64,000 bases of DNA from Porphyromonas somerae DSM 23386 (GTDB lineage: Bacteria > Bacteroidota > Bacteroidia > Bacteroidales > Porphyromonadaceae), in assembly GCF_000372405.1 (NCBI RefSeq), contig NZ_AQVC01000004.1, positions 199-64,198 of the forward strand, written 5' to 3'. The notes beneath the pieces are model-generated. The model worked only from the letters and a program-made list of their open reading frames with translations. It was not told where the DNA came from and ran no database searches. Both the position numbers and the translations under genes were made by a program. The number at the start of each line of letters is the position of its first letter. The first letter of the stretch is position 1. This document shows, piece by piece, positions 52,089-60,861 of this stretch.

Positions 52089-53345
52089 CTATTTACGGAT
52101 GATCTTCTTACTCTCTTTGTCATACCTATACTGGGGAAGAGACCCATTCATCGCTAGCTGGATCGCTTGGTCTATTTCCTTAAGAGGGACTACAAACCAT
52201 TCGCGGGGCTCTATCCGCTCCCCTCTAGGCCCACGCAACTCAACATCAAGGCAGGCCTCAGCAAAAAAACGGTGCAACAATCCCTCAAATTTATTGGCCA
52301 CTAAATTGTAGCATTGATAAGTAGCCACTACCTCCACCTCGCTATAGAGATAGGTCGCTTCCTCTACTGCGTGTGCGATGCGATCCTCCACACTTTTTGT
52401 CGTCACACCAATCTTGTAGAGCGAAGGCATCTCCACCAACTTTGGGTGTTTTGTCCGTAGCACATAGATCCACCCAACGGCCCTATCCTCCTCGCTTACC
52501 ACATTCGTTGCATCGCTATCCGTTTGATATACTCCTAGGGGTGTTGATGGACGCATCGCAGAGTCGGGTTCAGTCACGATTTTCCCATCTTGCAAGAGTA
52601 TCTTCCCAAAGGAGCGAAAGAGCATGTTGGATTGTGTCGCATTTTCAAAAATTACCCGTAGTCGACCATCGACTCTCATACTAGATCCTGAAGGATTGTT
52701 TATTCGAATTTTTTCAGCATCGGATCGTTCCAAGTAACAGAGCAACCCACTAGATAGATAGAAGCACCCTTCTTGAATGTTTCTTTCAGCATCTCTAAAT
52801 ACAACTAGCTTCCTAGCCCCGCTCTTCAACTCCTTGTGTACCTGCTTAAAGAGCACTTCATAAGGTGCAAACTCCTCCTCTGGGATCGGTTCACGCTTAG
52901 CAATAAAGTCACTTTTCGCCCTACTCAGAATCGATTGATCTGGCAATTTGCTCACATCGAGGATAGAGGTATTGGTCTCACTCTCCTTAAGATCCAATAG
53001 ACCCAAGTCGTCATCTTCAAGAAGGTCATCAAGCGAGACCTCTGGCTCCAATGGCTCTACATCACCCAGTAGATTGTGCCGATCCATCATCTTGAGTTGT
53101 CGCTTGCTTTGCTCATTAGCCCGTATGCCCTCCAATTGTGCAGCCAACCTCATGGCAGATATCTTACTTCCACCCTTAGCTTCTCCAGGTTCACACCCAT
53201 TTTTATCTATATAGTCGTTGATCTCCAAAAAACTCTCTATGAGGCGGTCGTCATCCTGTCGAGGGGGTGCAGTAGGCTCCGGCTTTTTATCCAAAAGCCC
53301 TTGGACGTCGTCCTCAAATATTTCATCAAGTGTCCATCTTTTCAT
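52089..53345 (-). CDS. GIY-YIG (T5orf172-like) nuclease-domain protein
   Basis: A 418-residue protein with a C-terminal GIY-YIG fold (about 291-395): GWIYVLR and LYKIGVT give the paired strands, DRIA the conserved Arg, and E354 in NKFEGLLHRFF the expected catalytic Glu, followed by REWFVVPL as in T5orf172/MUG113-type domains. The N-terminal half is acidic and contains two copies of one motif (TLDEIFEDDVQGLLDKK at 5-21; SLDDLLEDDDLGLLDLK at 104-120). It overlaps the helicase stop by 4 bases (ATGA), so the two are translated together. Probable nuclease partner of the helicase and methyltransferase. Confidence 0.82.
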   Translation of the reverse strand: MKRWTLDEIFEDDVQGLLDKKPEPTAPPRQDDDRLIESFLEINDYIDKNGCEPGEAKGGSKISAMRLAAQLEGIRANEQSKRQLKMMDRHNLLGDVEPLEPEVSLDDLLEDDDLGLLDLKESETNTSILDVSKLPDQSILSRAKSDFIAKREPIPEEEFAPYEVLFKQVHKELKSGARKLVVFRDAERNIQEGCFYLSSGLLCYLERSDAEKIRINNPSGSSMRVDGRLRVIFENATQSNMLFRSFGKILLQDGKIVTEPDSAMRPSTPLGVYQTDSDATNVVSEEDRAVGWIYVLRTKHPKLVEMPSLYKIGVTTKSVEDRIAHAVEEATYLYSEVEVVATYQCYNLVANKFEGLLHRFFAEACLDVELRGPRGERIEPREWFVVPLKEIDQAIQLAMNGSLPQYRYDKESKKIIRK

Positions 53346-55792
53346 TGTGCCCCCCTCTTTCTTTTAGCTTTAGCATTGCGGAGAAATAGGAGCGCCTCTG
53401 CCAACCTCTTTTCATACGCATCCTCCGAGCGGATACTTGGTTCCTCTCCCGTATTTTTCACCCATGCCTTCACTTTCGGCCACAATATAGTCGCCTCCCC
53501 CTCAGTCATCTCAATGCGTGACAGATCTATCACATCTTGCACCGTCTTCAATACCTTCTTATCCACCGCAGTAGATAAGATGGCGAAAGCCTTTTGGAAA
53601 GGATTAATTTGGTCAATTAAGTCAATAGAGATATCATTGATATTTACAAAGCTACCCGCCATTTTGAGAAACTTCTTGCCCCCTTGCTCTACCTGCTCTC
53701 CATTCTTAACCACCATATCTACCACCACATGTTGGCGAACCGACTCCACCTCTTCGTCATCCAGGTCGGGGTACACCTCACGTATCACTTTAGGTATGAG
53801 TACTTGGTTGATCACCTCGGGGTCTAGAGTGCGTGAGGGCATAGCTACTAGCATGGTCTCATCCTGCAAGATACGAGCCTTCAGATCATTGAGGTCGGAG
53901 TCAATAATCTCCTTGGCTCTCTGTGAGGTAGGTAGCTTAAAGCCCTCTATCCTCAGCGTATTAGCACCATCGGGCTTCTCGCTGCTCTCCTCATCGTCCT
54001 TATCTAGCTCTTTAGGCTTAAAGTCATAATCAGGTGCCAGTACTTGCTCCATGAGCAAGGAGGCGGTAATGGCTTTCAGCATATTATTTACAGCCACTTT
54101 TACCTCATCATCACTAGCATCTGGTTGTGCAATAAGGTTGGTAAATTGTGCATGTGTCTTCCCCTCAGCATCTCTAGTGGTTCGACCTATTATCTGCACA
54201 ATCTCGGTCAGTGACCCACGATATCCGATCGTGAGCGCCTGCTCACAGTAGGGCCAGTCAAATCCCTCCTTTGCCATTCCAAGAGCAATGATGATATCTA
54301 GGTCGTCTTTATCCTTTATCTGTCGGAGATAGGTGACCACTTTCTCGCGAATGGCTGGTGTATCCTCCACCAAATCTGCCACCTTCAGTAGACGTCCACT
54401 TCGTCGGCTTCTTACATAGTAGATCTTGCTCTCTTCATCCTGATACTCTATCTCCCCCAAGCAGTCGATTACATGGCTTACCTCCTCATGCTTTTGCTTT
54501 GATGATTCAGCCGAGTTGACGCTAGGAATGTGTACAATCGTTTTCTTGGACTCATCCAAGATCTCCTCTAGGGCAGATACTCCACTATCCTCTTGTCGCT
54601 TGTAGTACCTTCCTTGGTAGAAGTGGTAGCCAATTCCCAGTGACTTCAGGTACTCATACCCATTGAGCTGGTCGTAGTAGCTATAGGTGACTTTGGTAAA
54701 TAGAGCTTCATCCTCAGGCATCAATACTGGCAAAGCATCTCCACGGAAGTAAGATCCGGTCATAGCTATAATATGCGCTGAGCTATCTTTGATGAGAGAG
54801 CGGACTACCTCTCCTAGCTTATTGTCGTTATCCGCAGAAACATGGTGAAACTCATCAATCGCCACCAGCATATTATCAAACACCTTGGGGTCGAGTCGCT
54901 CAAAAGCAAAGCGAAGGGTGGCGTGCGTGCAGAGAAGAATACGCTCCTTACTCTCTAGAAACTCCTTGAAAGTAGCTATCTTGCCAGAGTCGCCACCAGG
55001 GGTGCAGAGATTGTACCTTGGTGATAGATCCCAATCTGCTTCAAACCCATATTTAGCCAATTCAGTAGGCATGAAAGAGCTGGCAATAGAGCGCTCCGGC
55101 ACAGCTACTATTGCTTTGGAGATCCCTTGGTGGATCAATTTGTCTAGAGCAATGAACATCAGAGCTCTCGACTTGCCCGAAGCTGGAGGCGCCTTGATCA
55201 GTAGATACTTAGCTCTTCGCTCTTCATAAGCTCTCGCCTGCATCTCACGCATGCCGAGCTCATTGGTCTGTTTGCTTTTCCCAGTTTGTTGATAGGTCAC
55301 CTCTACTGTATTGATCGGTTGCTGGATAGGCTTTAGCTCTTTAGGGGCTGTGACCTCCATCTTCTCCACAGGCTTCTTCTCCCTTTTAGGAATAGCTATC
55401 GAAAAGCCTACACTATCATAGAGCTTCTCCCCTAGGACCAAATTAATCATATCAGGGTCTATATCTTCATGCCCTGTAAGCTCGAGATCTTTAGGGTAGC
55501 TTTGGCCATTGATCACCCATCCCTTTAGCCTCAGAAGCATACGCGGACTATTATGGCTATATCCGCCTTGTAACAGGAGGTACCGCTTTGGTTTCATTTC
55601 AGAGTAGCTCCCAACTTTACCCTTCTTGAAAAGCATACTGAAGTAATGATCTGTAAGATCGCGGTACTCCACATTTTTACCCTCCTCGCGGATCATGTGC
55701 ATCCAATACTGGGAGATTGTAAGGAAGAGGATCTCTTCGTCGTTTATTCCAAGTTCAGTCACCTTGGCTTGTAGCTCAGGGCTTAGTCTCAT
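53342..55792 (-). CDS. SF2 DEAD/DEAH helicase of a methyltransferase-helicase-GIY-YIG operon
   Basis: An 816-residue protein. The first 140 residues match no domain I recognise. Helicase motifs follow: Walker A APPASGKSRAL (about 201-211), motif II DEFHH (about 305), motif III-like AMTGSYF, and lobe 2 with IIALGMAKEGFDWPYCEQAL and motif VI QIIGRTTRDAEGK. This resembles type III/type I restriction translocases. No nuclease motif is evident. It lies 67 bases after the methyltransferase gene and overlaps the GIY-YIG gene, so a common function is very likely. Confidence 0.82.
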   Translation of the reverse strand: MRLSPELQAKVTELGINDEEILFLTISQYWMHMIREEGKNVEYRDLTDHYFSMLFKKGKVGSYSEMKPKRYLLLQGGYSHNSPRMLLRLKGWVINGQSYPKDLELTGHEDIDPDMINLVLGEKLYDSVGFSIAIPKREKKPVEKMEVTAPKELKPIQQPINTVEVTYQQTGKSKQTNELGMREMQARAYEERRAKYLLIKAPPASGKSRALMFIALDKLIHQGISKAIVAVPERSIASSFMPTELAKYGFEADWDLSPRYNLCTPGGDSGKIATFKEFLESKERILLCTHATLRFAFERLDPKVFDNMLVAIDEFHHVSADNDNKLGEVVRSLIKDSSAHIIAMTGSYFRGDALPVLMPEDEALFTKVTYSYYDQLNGYEYLKSLGIGYHFYQGRYYKRQEDSGVSALEEILDESKKTIVHIPSVNSAESSKQKHEEVSHVIDCLGEIEYQDEESKIYYVRSRRSGRLLKVADLVEDTPAIREKVVTYLRQIKDKDDLDIIIALGMAKEGFDWPYCEQALTIGYRGSLTEIVQIIGRTTRDAEGKTHAQFTNLIAQPDASDDEVKVAVNNMLKAITASLLMEQVLAPDYDFKPKELDKDDEESSEKPDGANTLRIEGFKLPTSQRAKEIIDSDLNDLKARILQDETMLVAMPSRTLDPEVINQVLIPKVIREVYPDLDDEEVESVRQHVVVDMVVKNGEQVEQGGKKFLKMAGSFVNINDISIDLIDQINPFQKAFAILSTAVDKKVLKTVQDVIDLSRIEMTEGEATILWPKVKAWVKNTGEEPSIRSEDAYEKRLAEALLFLRNAKAKRKRGAQ

Positions 55793-55859
55793 ACGCAGCA
55801 GTTGATTATCGGATTAGTTTGTAGTAAATATACTTAAATTAAAGGTAGGAGGAAAAGTA

Positions 55860-58598
55860 CTATTGCTTTTTCTTGCGGGTGCGCTTGGACTTGGCAAAGA
55901 GCGTATGTCGCTTTGTTATCTCCTCATAAAGGTTGAAGAGTGTTTGTAACCGCTCACTATCACTATCGAATGGTGTAGAGCGGTAGCAGCGATCCACCAC
56001 AAGGTCTAGCTCGTGGTGGGCATCTCGTAGCTCTTGAGGCATGGTGTCGGGGTCGTACATCCAAGCAATGCTCTTGCCTTGTCCCTCATAGAGTCCTCGT
56101 GCCGTCAGCACCTCCTGTACCTGTAGCCCGATCCGGTACTTATCTTTACTATTGAGCTCTGGCAGTGGAAATGTATTGTAGCAGAGCTTAGCTGAGTAGC
56201 GATATCGTGTTTCTAATTTGCCACCAACGGCATCTACCCAGACCATGTGCATCCGTGAGTGGAGCACTCCAAATAGCCAAACTGGTGGATCGTAAACAGC
56301 CATAGCTGAATCAGCAATGATATTGTCCTTATCTATGATTCCAAGTGGAATATAATCCCTTCTTTCAGAAGTGACACGTGGAATTAATATATAATCCTTA
56401 TCTTCAGGTTGCGTAATCTGAGCAAACAGATGAGGTGTAGATGCTAGGTGTGGTCTGGCGGATTTCATTCGAACTTCCCTAACTAGATCAACACGTTTCT
56501 GGACAAATGGTAATAATTCCAGCTCATCCTTTGTTATTCCTACCAACCACAGGCAGTATCTGCTTTCTCCGCTTAAAAATTCTTTGGCAGAGATGAGTCT
56601 TTTCATCCACTTTTTTGCTGCTGGCTCGATTTTTAGAAACTCATCATATTGGCTTCTAGTAAAAAGTAGGTGCCCACCATCAGCAGGCATATTCCCAAAA
56701 TTCATTATAGGAAATTCTGAAAGTGGTAGGTTTCGACTATCTACTATAATATCAGGAGCATCAATTAAGTATGCATTGATGTTTTTGGCTTCATGCCGTT
56801 CGTCACCAATGAATATATACTTTGGAGCATTGGACTTATTACGAAGTGCTACAATTATCACTGTTACACCAGCATTCCCAATCGCATTGTTGGTCCACTT
56901 GTAAGAGGTGTAAGCAAAACCTATCTCCAAGGTGTCATTCAGTACTCTAGGCCATGTGAGCCCCACCATAAGACCTTGGCATATTGAGTTTGTGGAGACG
57001 AATGCTAATGATATATTGGGGTACCCCTCAATGTATCTTGCCCCTTTATAAAACCAGATAGCTATGTAGTCCAAGCTCTTGTAATCCTTTCGGAATACCT
57101 GCTCTAAATCGGCTTTTTGCTCCTGACCTTGCTTGCGTGATCCGGAGTAGGGCGGATTGCCAATGAGGTAGATCTCATCATCGGGGGAGGTTCGAGGGCA
57201 TACACTTTCCCAAGAGATCTGAGCAGCATTACCTACTACGATATGTCCAGCTTCGCGAAGGGGTAGGAAGGGATTGAGCTTGCCTTGCTCTGCCAATCGC
57301 TCCTTGAATATGCCATTCATTTGGTGCTCAGCGAGCCACAGTGAGAGCATCGCCACTTCGTGGGCGAAGTCTTTGATCTCAATGCCGTAGAATTGGTCCA
57401 GAGAGATGGCTGAGTAGTGAAACTGTGGCTCTCCCCGCTCCATCTCCCACTCCAATAGCGTAAGCAATATCTCAATCTCAAGGAGTCGGAGCTCCTTGTA
57501 GATGATGATGAGAAAGTTGCCACTACCACAGGCGGGGTCAAAAAACTTCATCTCACTCATCCTATTAATTAGGCGTATTAGTTTGCGCTCATTGTGTGCC
57601 TCTTTGTATTGCTCATATTCCTCGTAGAGCTCATCTAAGAATAGAGGTCGGATCACCCTCTTAATATTTTCTACTGAGGTGTAGTGCATACCGAGGTGCC
57701 CACGCTCTTCAGGATCGGATACCGCCTGTATCATTGAGCCAAAGATATCAGGATTGATCTCGGACCAATTAAGGCCACACGCATTGAGGAGAAGTTCGCG
57801 AGAGCGATGTGTGAAGCGTGGTATCTCTATCTCATCCCTAAATAAACCACCATTGACGTAGGGAAACTCTTGCACATACCGTGGAAGTGACTTTGCCCAC
57901 TCGTCACGGGTATTGAGCCGAATGAATAGGTCCTGTAACAACACATCTACCCCATTGCCATCGGTATCGGTATTTTGGCTGATAACGTTTGTAAATATAC
58001 CAGAGGGCTCAAATATACCAGTGTCCTCAGCAAATAGACAGAAAAGGAGGCGAGCTAAGAAAAGATTGAGGTCGTGGCTATGCCCCTCTCGCAAGTGTGG
58101 ATTATCGTCGAGTAGTTGATCATAAAGCTTGGCTAGCTCGTAGGCAGCATTGCGATCGGCTTCATTATTTAGTTGCTGTTTGTACACCTCACCACCAATC
58201 AGGGGTAGGAAGAATTGGTAGAAATTAGGGAGGTCTTGGTAGCCGAACTCTATGTTTTGTTGTAGCTTGAGGTCTTTTCCAGCAAATCGATTGCCGTCGG
58301 TGAGTAGCACGAAGCGAGGCTTATACTTCAGGATTCGCTCTTCAGTGGCATAATGATCTACATTGGCTAGTAATCGGTCACTAGGGGCGGTGGTATAGAA
58401 AAGTTTGCCTCCATAGAGCACCTCACCTGATTGTTTGGAGCGGTTGAAGTCGCCATTGCGTAGCCGAGTGATGGAGGTTTTAGATATGCCATAAGCTAAT
58501 AGCATCTCATATATAAACTCTTCGCCAATACCGCGGCCACTGCTCTCTATGTTTTCCGCAATTACCCGTAGGTTTGCCTCTATCTCTTTGGATGTCAT
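55860..58598 (-). CDS. MmeI-like class I SAM-dependent DNA methyltransferase
   Basis: A 912-residue protein with motif X-like LGMHYTSVENI (302-312), SAM motif I FFDPACGSGNF (352-362) and motif IV NPPY (481-484) of N6-adenine DNA methylases, followed by a large region (about 640-860) suited to target recognition. The layout matches MmeI-type type IIG proteins. The N-terminal domain where MmeI carries a D-E-x-K nuclease (about 55-115) shows no such motif, so this one probably only methylates. It is first in the operon with the helicase and GIY-YIG genes and likely provides self-marking. Confidence 0.85.
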   Translation of the reverse strand: MTSKEIEANLRVIAENIESSGRGIGEEFIYEMLLAYGISKTSITRLRNGDFNRSKQSGEVLYGGKLFYTTAPSDRLLANVDHYATEERILKYKPRFVLLTDGNRFAGKDLKLQQNIEFGYQDLPNFYQFFLPLIGGEVYKQQLNNEADRNAAYELAKLYDQLLDDNPHLREGHSHDLNLFLARLLFCLFAEDTGIFEPSGIFTNVISQNTDTDGNGVDVLLQDLFIRLNTRDEWAKSLPRYVQEFPYVNGGLFRDEIEIPRFTHRSRELLLNACGLNWSEINPDIFGSMIQAVSDPEERGHLGMHYTSVENIKRVIRPLFLDELYEEYEQYKEAHNERKLIRLINRMSEMKFFDPACGSGNFLIIIYKELRLLEIEILLTLLEWEMERGEPQFHYSAISLDQFYGIEIKDFAHEVAMLSLWLAEHQMNGIFKERLAEQGKLNPFLPLREAGHIVVGNAAQISWESVCPRTSPDDEIYLIGNPPYSGSRKQGQEQKADLEQVFRKDYKSLDYIAIWFYKGARYIEGYPNISLAFVSTNSICQGLMVGLTWPRVLNDTLEIGFAYTSYKWTNNAIGNAGVTVIIVALRNKSNAPKYIFIGDERHEAKNINAYLIDAPDIIVDSRNLPLSEFPIMNFGNMPADGGHLLFTRSQYDEFLKIEPAAKKWMKRLISAKEFLSGESRYCLWLVGITKDELELLPFVQKRVDLVREVRMKSARPHLASTPHLFAQITQPEDKDYILIPRVTSERRDYIPLGIIDKDNIIADSAMAVYDPPVWLFGVLHSRMHMVWVDAVGGKLETRYRYSAKLCYNTFPLPELNSKDKYRIGLQVQEVLTARGLYEGQGKSIAWMYDPDTMPQELRDAHHELDLVVDRCYRSTPFDSDSERLQTLFNLYEEITKRHTLFAKSKRTRKKKQ

Positions 58599-58683
58599 AT
58601 ATCTACTGAGTGCTTATTAAGCTGGATTATTATGGGTGAGGTACTTTAGATCTATCCTTTGGCTGAATCTAATCGACTATTGG

Positions 58684-58715
58684 CAAATGTACTCAAACGC
58701 TACCAGTATCGCAAG
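58684..58715 (-). promoter_or_regulatory. Promoter of the methyltransferase-helicase-GIY-YIG operon
   Basis: On the minus strand TTG (complement of 58712-58714), 20 bases, then TACATTTG (complement of 58684-58691), 86 bases before the methyltransferase ATG. Confidence 0.55.
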
Positions 58716-58809
58716 TTTTGGAGGTAAAATTGATTTGGTATTAGAAAATGATTCAGTATGCCTAGATACTTAAAATAGGTTAATGTCTGTCGGGGAAGAA
58801 GGGGAGGTG

Positions 58810-58978
58810 GGGTGAAATGAGGGGGTTGTTGTATAGTGTTATAAACCAATGGGTTAGGAGGGTGGTGGTTGAGACCATATCTAAGCGATTGCTGAGACCG
58901 TATCTAAGCGATCGGCGAGTTGCAACTAAGCAATCGGTTTGTTGCAACTAAGCGATTGCTTTGTTGCATCTCAATGGA
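58810..58978. repeat. Structured intergenic repeat, copy D
   Basis: In the 605-base gap upstream of the methyltransferase operon. It has GGGGTGAAATGAGGG and GTTATAAACCAATG in the left module and an array at 58869-58974. The first two units are altered (GAGACCATATCTAAGCGAT), followed by normal GAGTTGCAACTAAGCAATCG and TGTTGCAACTAAGCGATTG units and the closing TTGCATCTCAA. It is more divergent than copies A-C and has mostly direct rather than inverted units. Confidence 0.78.
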
Positions 58979-59087
58979 GACTCTTGTAGGGTGTTGAATT
59001 TCAGTGGGTTGTGAGGGGGTGCATGTGAAGTCCTATTTTGGGTGGATTTTTCACTTTATTTCACAGTTTTATGGGGGAGGTGCCTTA

Positions 59088-59129
59088 TCGGACAGGTCGG
59101 ACAGGTCAGACAGGTCGGACGTGTCGGGC
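59088..59129. repeat. 9-bp tandem repeat, 4.5 copies
   Basis: TCGGACAGG is repeated at 59088, 59097, 59106 (one change) and 59115 (TCGGACGTG), then TCGGGC. It is preceded by TGCCTTA. A shorter relative with the preceding TGCTTTA lies at 61481-61505. Confidence 0.85.
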
Positions 59130-59203
59130 AACGCCCAACTACACTTGTGATGGATAGGAGGAAAGGCTTGCCTTAAAGTCTTTTCTAGTGCTTGGAGTGG
59201 GGG

Positions 59204-59629
59204 TTAGCGGAGGGATTGCAGGAGCTGTTGGTAGGGGGGGATACCGGGTAGGGGGGTGGAGGGCTGTTTTTGGTACCCCACTTTGTAGAGGAGGGTTTGG
59301 CGCCCGTTGGAGAGGGCTATGTAGGGTACTTGTAGGGTGGTATTGTACTGGAAAGCTTGTTGGATCACTTTTTCGGAGAGTGGGATGTGTGGTGCCTTGT
59401 ACTCTAGGATCATGAGGGGCTGTAGCTGTGGGGTAAATACGACGGTATCGCATCGGCGCGAGAGTTTGCCTACGGTGATGGTGTACTCATTGGCGATGAG
59501 AGTGGGAGGGTAGTCAAGTTGGTGTGTGAGTAGGTGTACGACGGCTTGGCGTACTCTCTCTTCGGGGGTGAGGGGGACTTCTTTCTTCCGAATGGGATCG
59601 TATATCATCGTTTGCTCAGTGGGTGCCAT
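59204..59629 (-). CDS. Type I restriction HsdR N-terminal-like (HSDR_N) protein
   Basis: A 141-residue stand-alone PD-(D/E)xK domain like the N-terminus of HsdR: E48, D61 (RRCDTVVF) and E76-x-K78 (MILEYKAP) form the nuclease site, with QAFQYN after it. Such single-domain proteins are widespread in Bacteroidota next to holA, as here (divergent, 93 bases). Given that conserved place, it is probably a housekeeping or repair protein rather than part of the restriction-like operon at 52-58.6 kb. Confidence 0.85.
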   Translation of the reverse strand: MAPTEQTMIYDPIRKKEVPLTPEERVRQAVVHLLTHQLDYPPTLIANEYTITVGKLSRRCDTVVFTPQLQPLMILEYKAPHIPLSEKVIQQAFQYNTTLQVPYIALSNGRQTLLYKVGYQKQPSTPLPGIPPYQQLLQSLR

Positions 59630-59722
59630 TTCCTTATTCTTTTTATTTCATTATATTTGTGATCTATTGGGGGTGTGCCAGCCCTTTTCGGGTGGTGCCT
59701 CTCTTATAAATAATGTAGTTGT

Positions 59723-60793
59723 ATGCCCTATAGTGACCAACCACAGACGGTATTGAGCCGTCTTTCTCCCGACCAAAAGCCTTCGCCTATCTATATCTTG
59801 ATGGGTGAGGAGGAGTATTTTATCGACAAGATAGAGAAAAAAATTGTCTCTACCTACCTTCCGGAGGCGGAGGAGGGTGAGGATGAGTCGGGATGGGGTG
59901 GATTTGACTACTCTCTTCTTTATGGCTCTAGCTGTGGAATGGACGAGCTTTTGGCTCACTGTCGGCGCTATCCTATGGGTAGTCGATATCGGGTGGTGGT
60001 GCTGCGAGAGGCGCAGGCTCTGCTCACGGCAGGAAGCCAACCGCCACTCTCTGCTTTGGTGAGCTTGGTGACGCACCCCAATCCTCATCTGATTTTGGTG
60101 GTGTCGATCAAGGGGGGAAAGCGACTGAATCGTGGTCATGCCTGGGTGAAGCAATTGGAGAAGTCGGCTCTTTTGGTGGAAAGTCCACGGATCAAGGACT
60201 ATCGTTTGGAGCCCTATATTGCTCCTATGGCTGAGACCCATGGACTGCGGCTCAATCCTGCGGCTATTCAGATGGTGGCTAATCGGATGGGTGCCGACCT
60301 TCAGCGAATGGATAGCGAGTTGGAGAAGTTGGCTACTGCCTTACCTCTTGAGGCTAGGAGTGCGGTGACGGCGGAGATGGTACAGGCTTATACTGGTTGG
60401 TCTAAGGAGTATTCGGTTTTTGACCTTCGGAAGGCATTGGCCTACCGGCAGGTGGGCGAGTCGATGCGGATTGCGCAAGCCTTGGGAAATGATGAAAAGC
60501 GGGCTCCGATACAAATGATCTTGCCGCAGCTATTTAATTACTTTGCCAATCTGCTGATTGCTTTTTATGCTCCTAATCGGCAAGATGAAGGGAGTGTGAT
60601 GCGGGCATTGGGACTATCGAGTAAGTTCTTTGTGAAGGAGTATATGGCAGGGTTGCGCAACTACTCTGCGGTGAAGGTGGTGGATATCATCAAGTATCTC
60701 AGACGGTGCGATGCCCGTAGCAAGGGAATGTATGGAGATGAGGGGAGTAGTGAAGAGATATTGCCAGACTTGGTGCTATTTATATTGAATTGA
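59723..60793 (+). CDS. holA: DNA polymerase III subunit delta
   Basis: Clamp-loader subunit that opens the beta clamp. The 356-residue product has the family start PSPIYILMGEEEYFIDKIEKKI, the GSRYRVVVLREAQAL stretch and the C-terminal helical collar domain (about 215-350) with YSVFDLRKALAYRQVGES. Length is typical. TATATTTG at 59652-59659 may be its -7 box, but no -33 box is clear. Confidence 0.9.
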   Translation: MPYSDQPQTVLSRLSPDQKPSPIYILMGEEEYFIDKIEKKIVSTYLPEAEEGEDESGWGGFDYSLLYGSSCGMDELLAHCRRYPMGSRYRVVVLREAQALLTAGSQPPLSALVSLVTHPNPHLILVVSIKGGKRLNRGHAWVKQLEKSALLVESPRIKDYRLEPYIAPMAETHGLRLNPAAIQMVANRMGADLQRMDSELEKLATALPLEARSAVTAEMVQAYTGWSKEYSVFDLRKALAYRQVGESMRIAQALGNDEKRAPIQMILPQLFNYFANLLIAFYAPNRQDEGSVMRALGLSSKFFVKEYMAGLRNYSAVKVVDIIKYLRRCDARSKGMYGDEGSSEEILPDLVLFILN

Positions 60794-60861
60794 GGGGAGA
60801 TGGTACGATGAGAACTATTTATGGAGAATCACTTTGAAATATTTATAAATTGGAATAAGCT

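Noticed and set aside
53076-54029. 317-residue frame on the plus strand
   Set aside because: It runs antisense through the helicase and GIY-YIG genes, lacks any domain and has Ser/Leu-rich shadow composition.
59204-59629. HsdR_N protein as part of the restriction-like operon
   Set aside because: It is separated by a repeat-rich gap and its place beside holA is common in Bacteroidota, so a link to the 52-58.6 kb operon is not supported.
59651-60241. 196-residue minus-strand frame
   Set aside because: Antisense to holA and His/Arg/Ser-rich, typical of a shadow frame.
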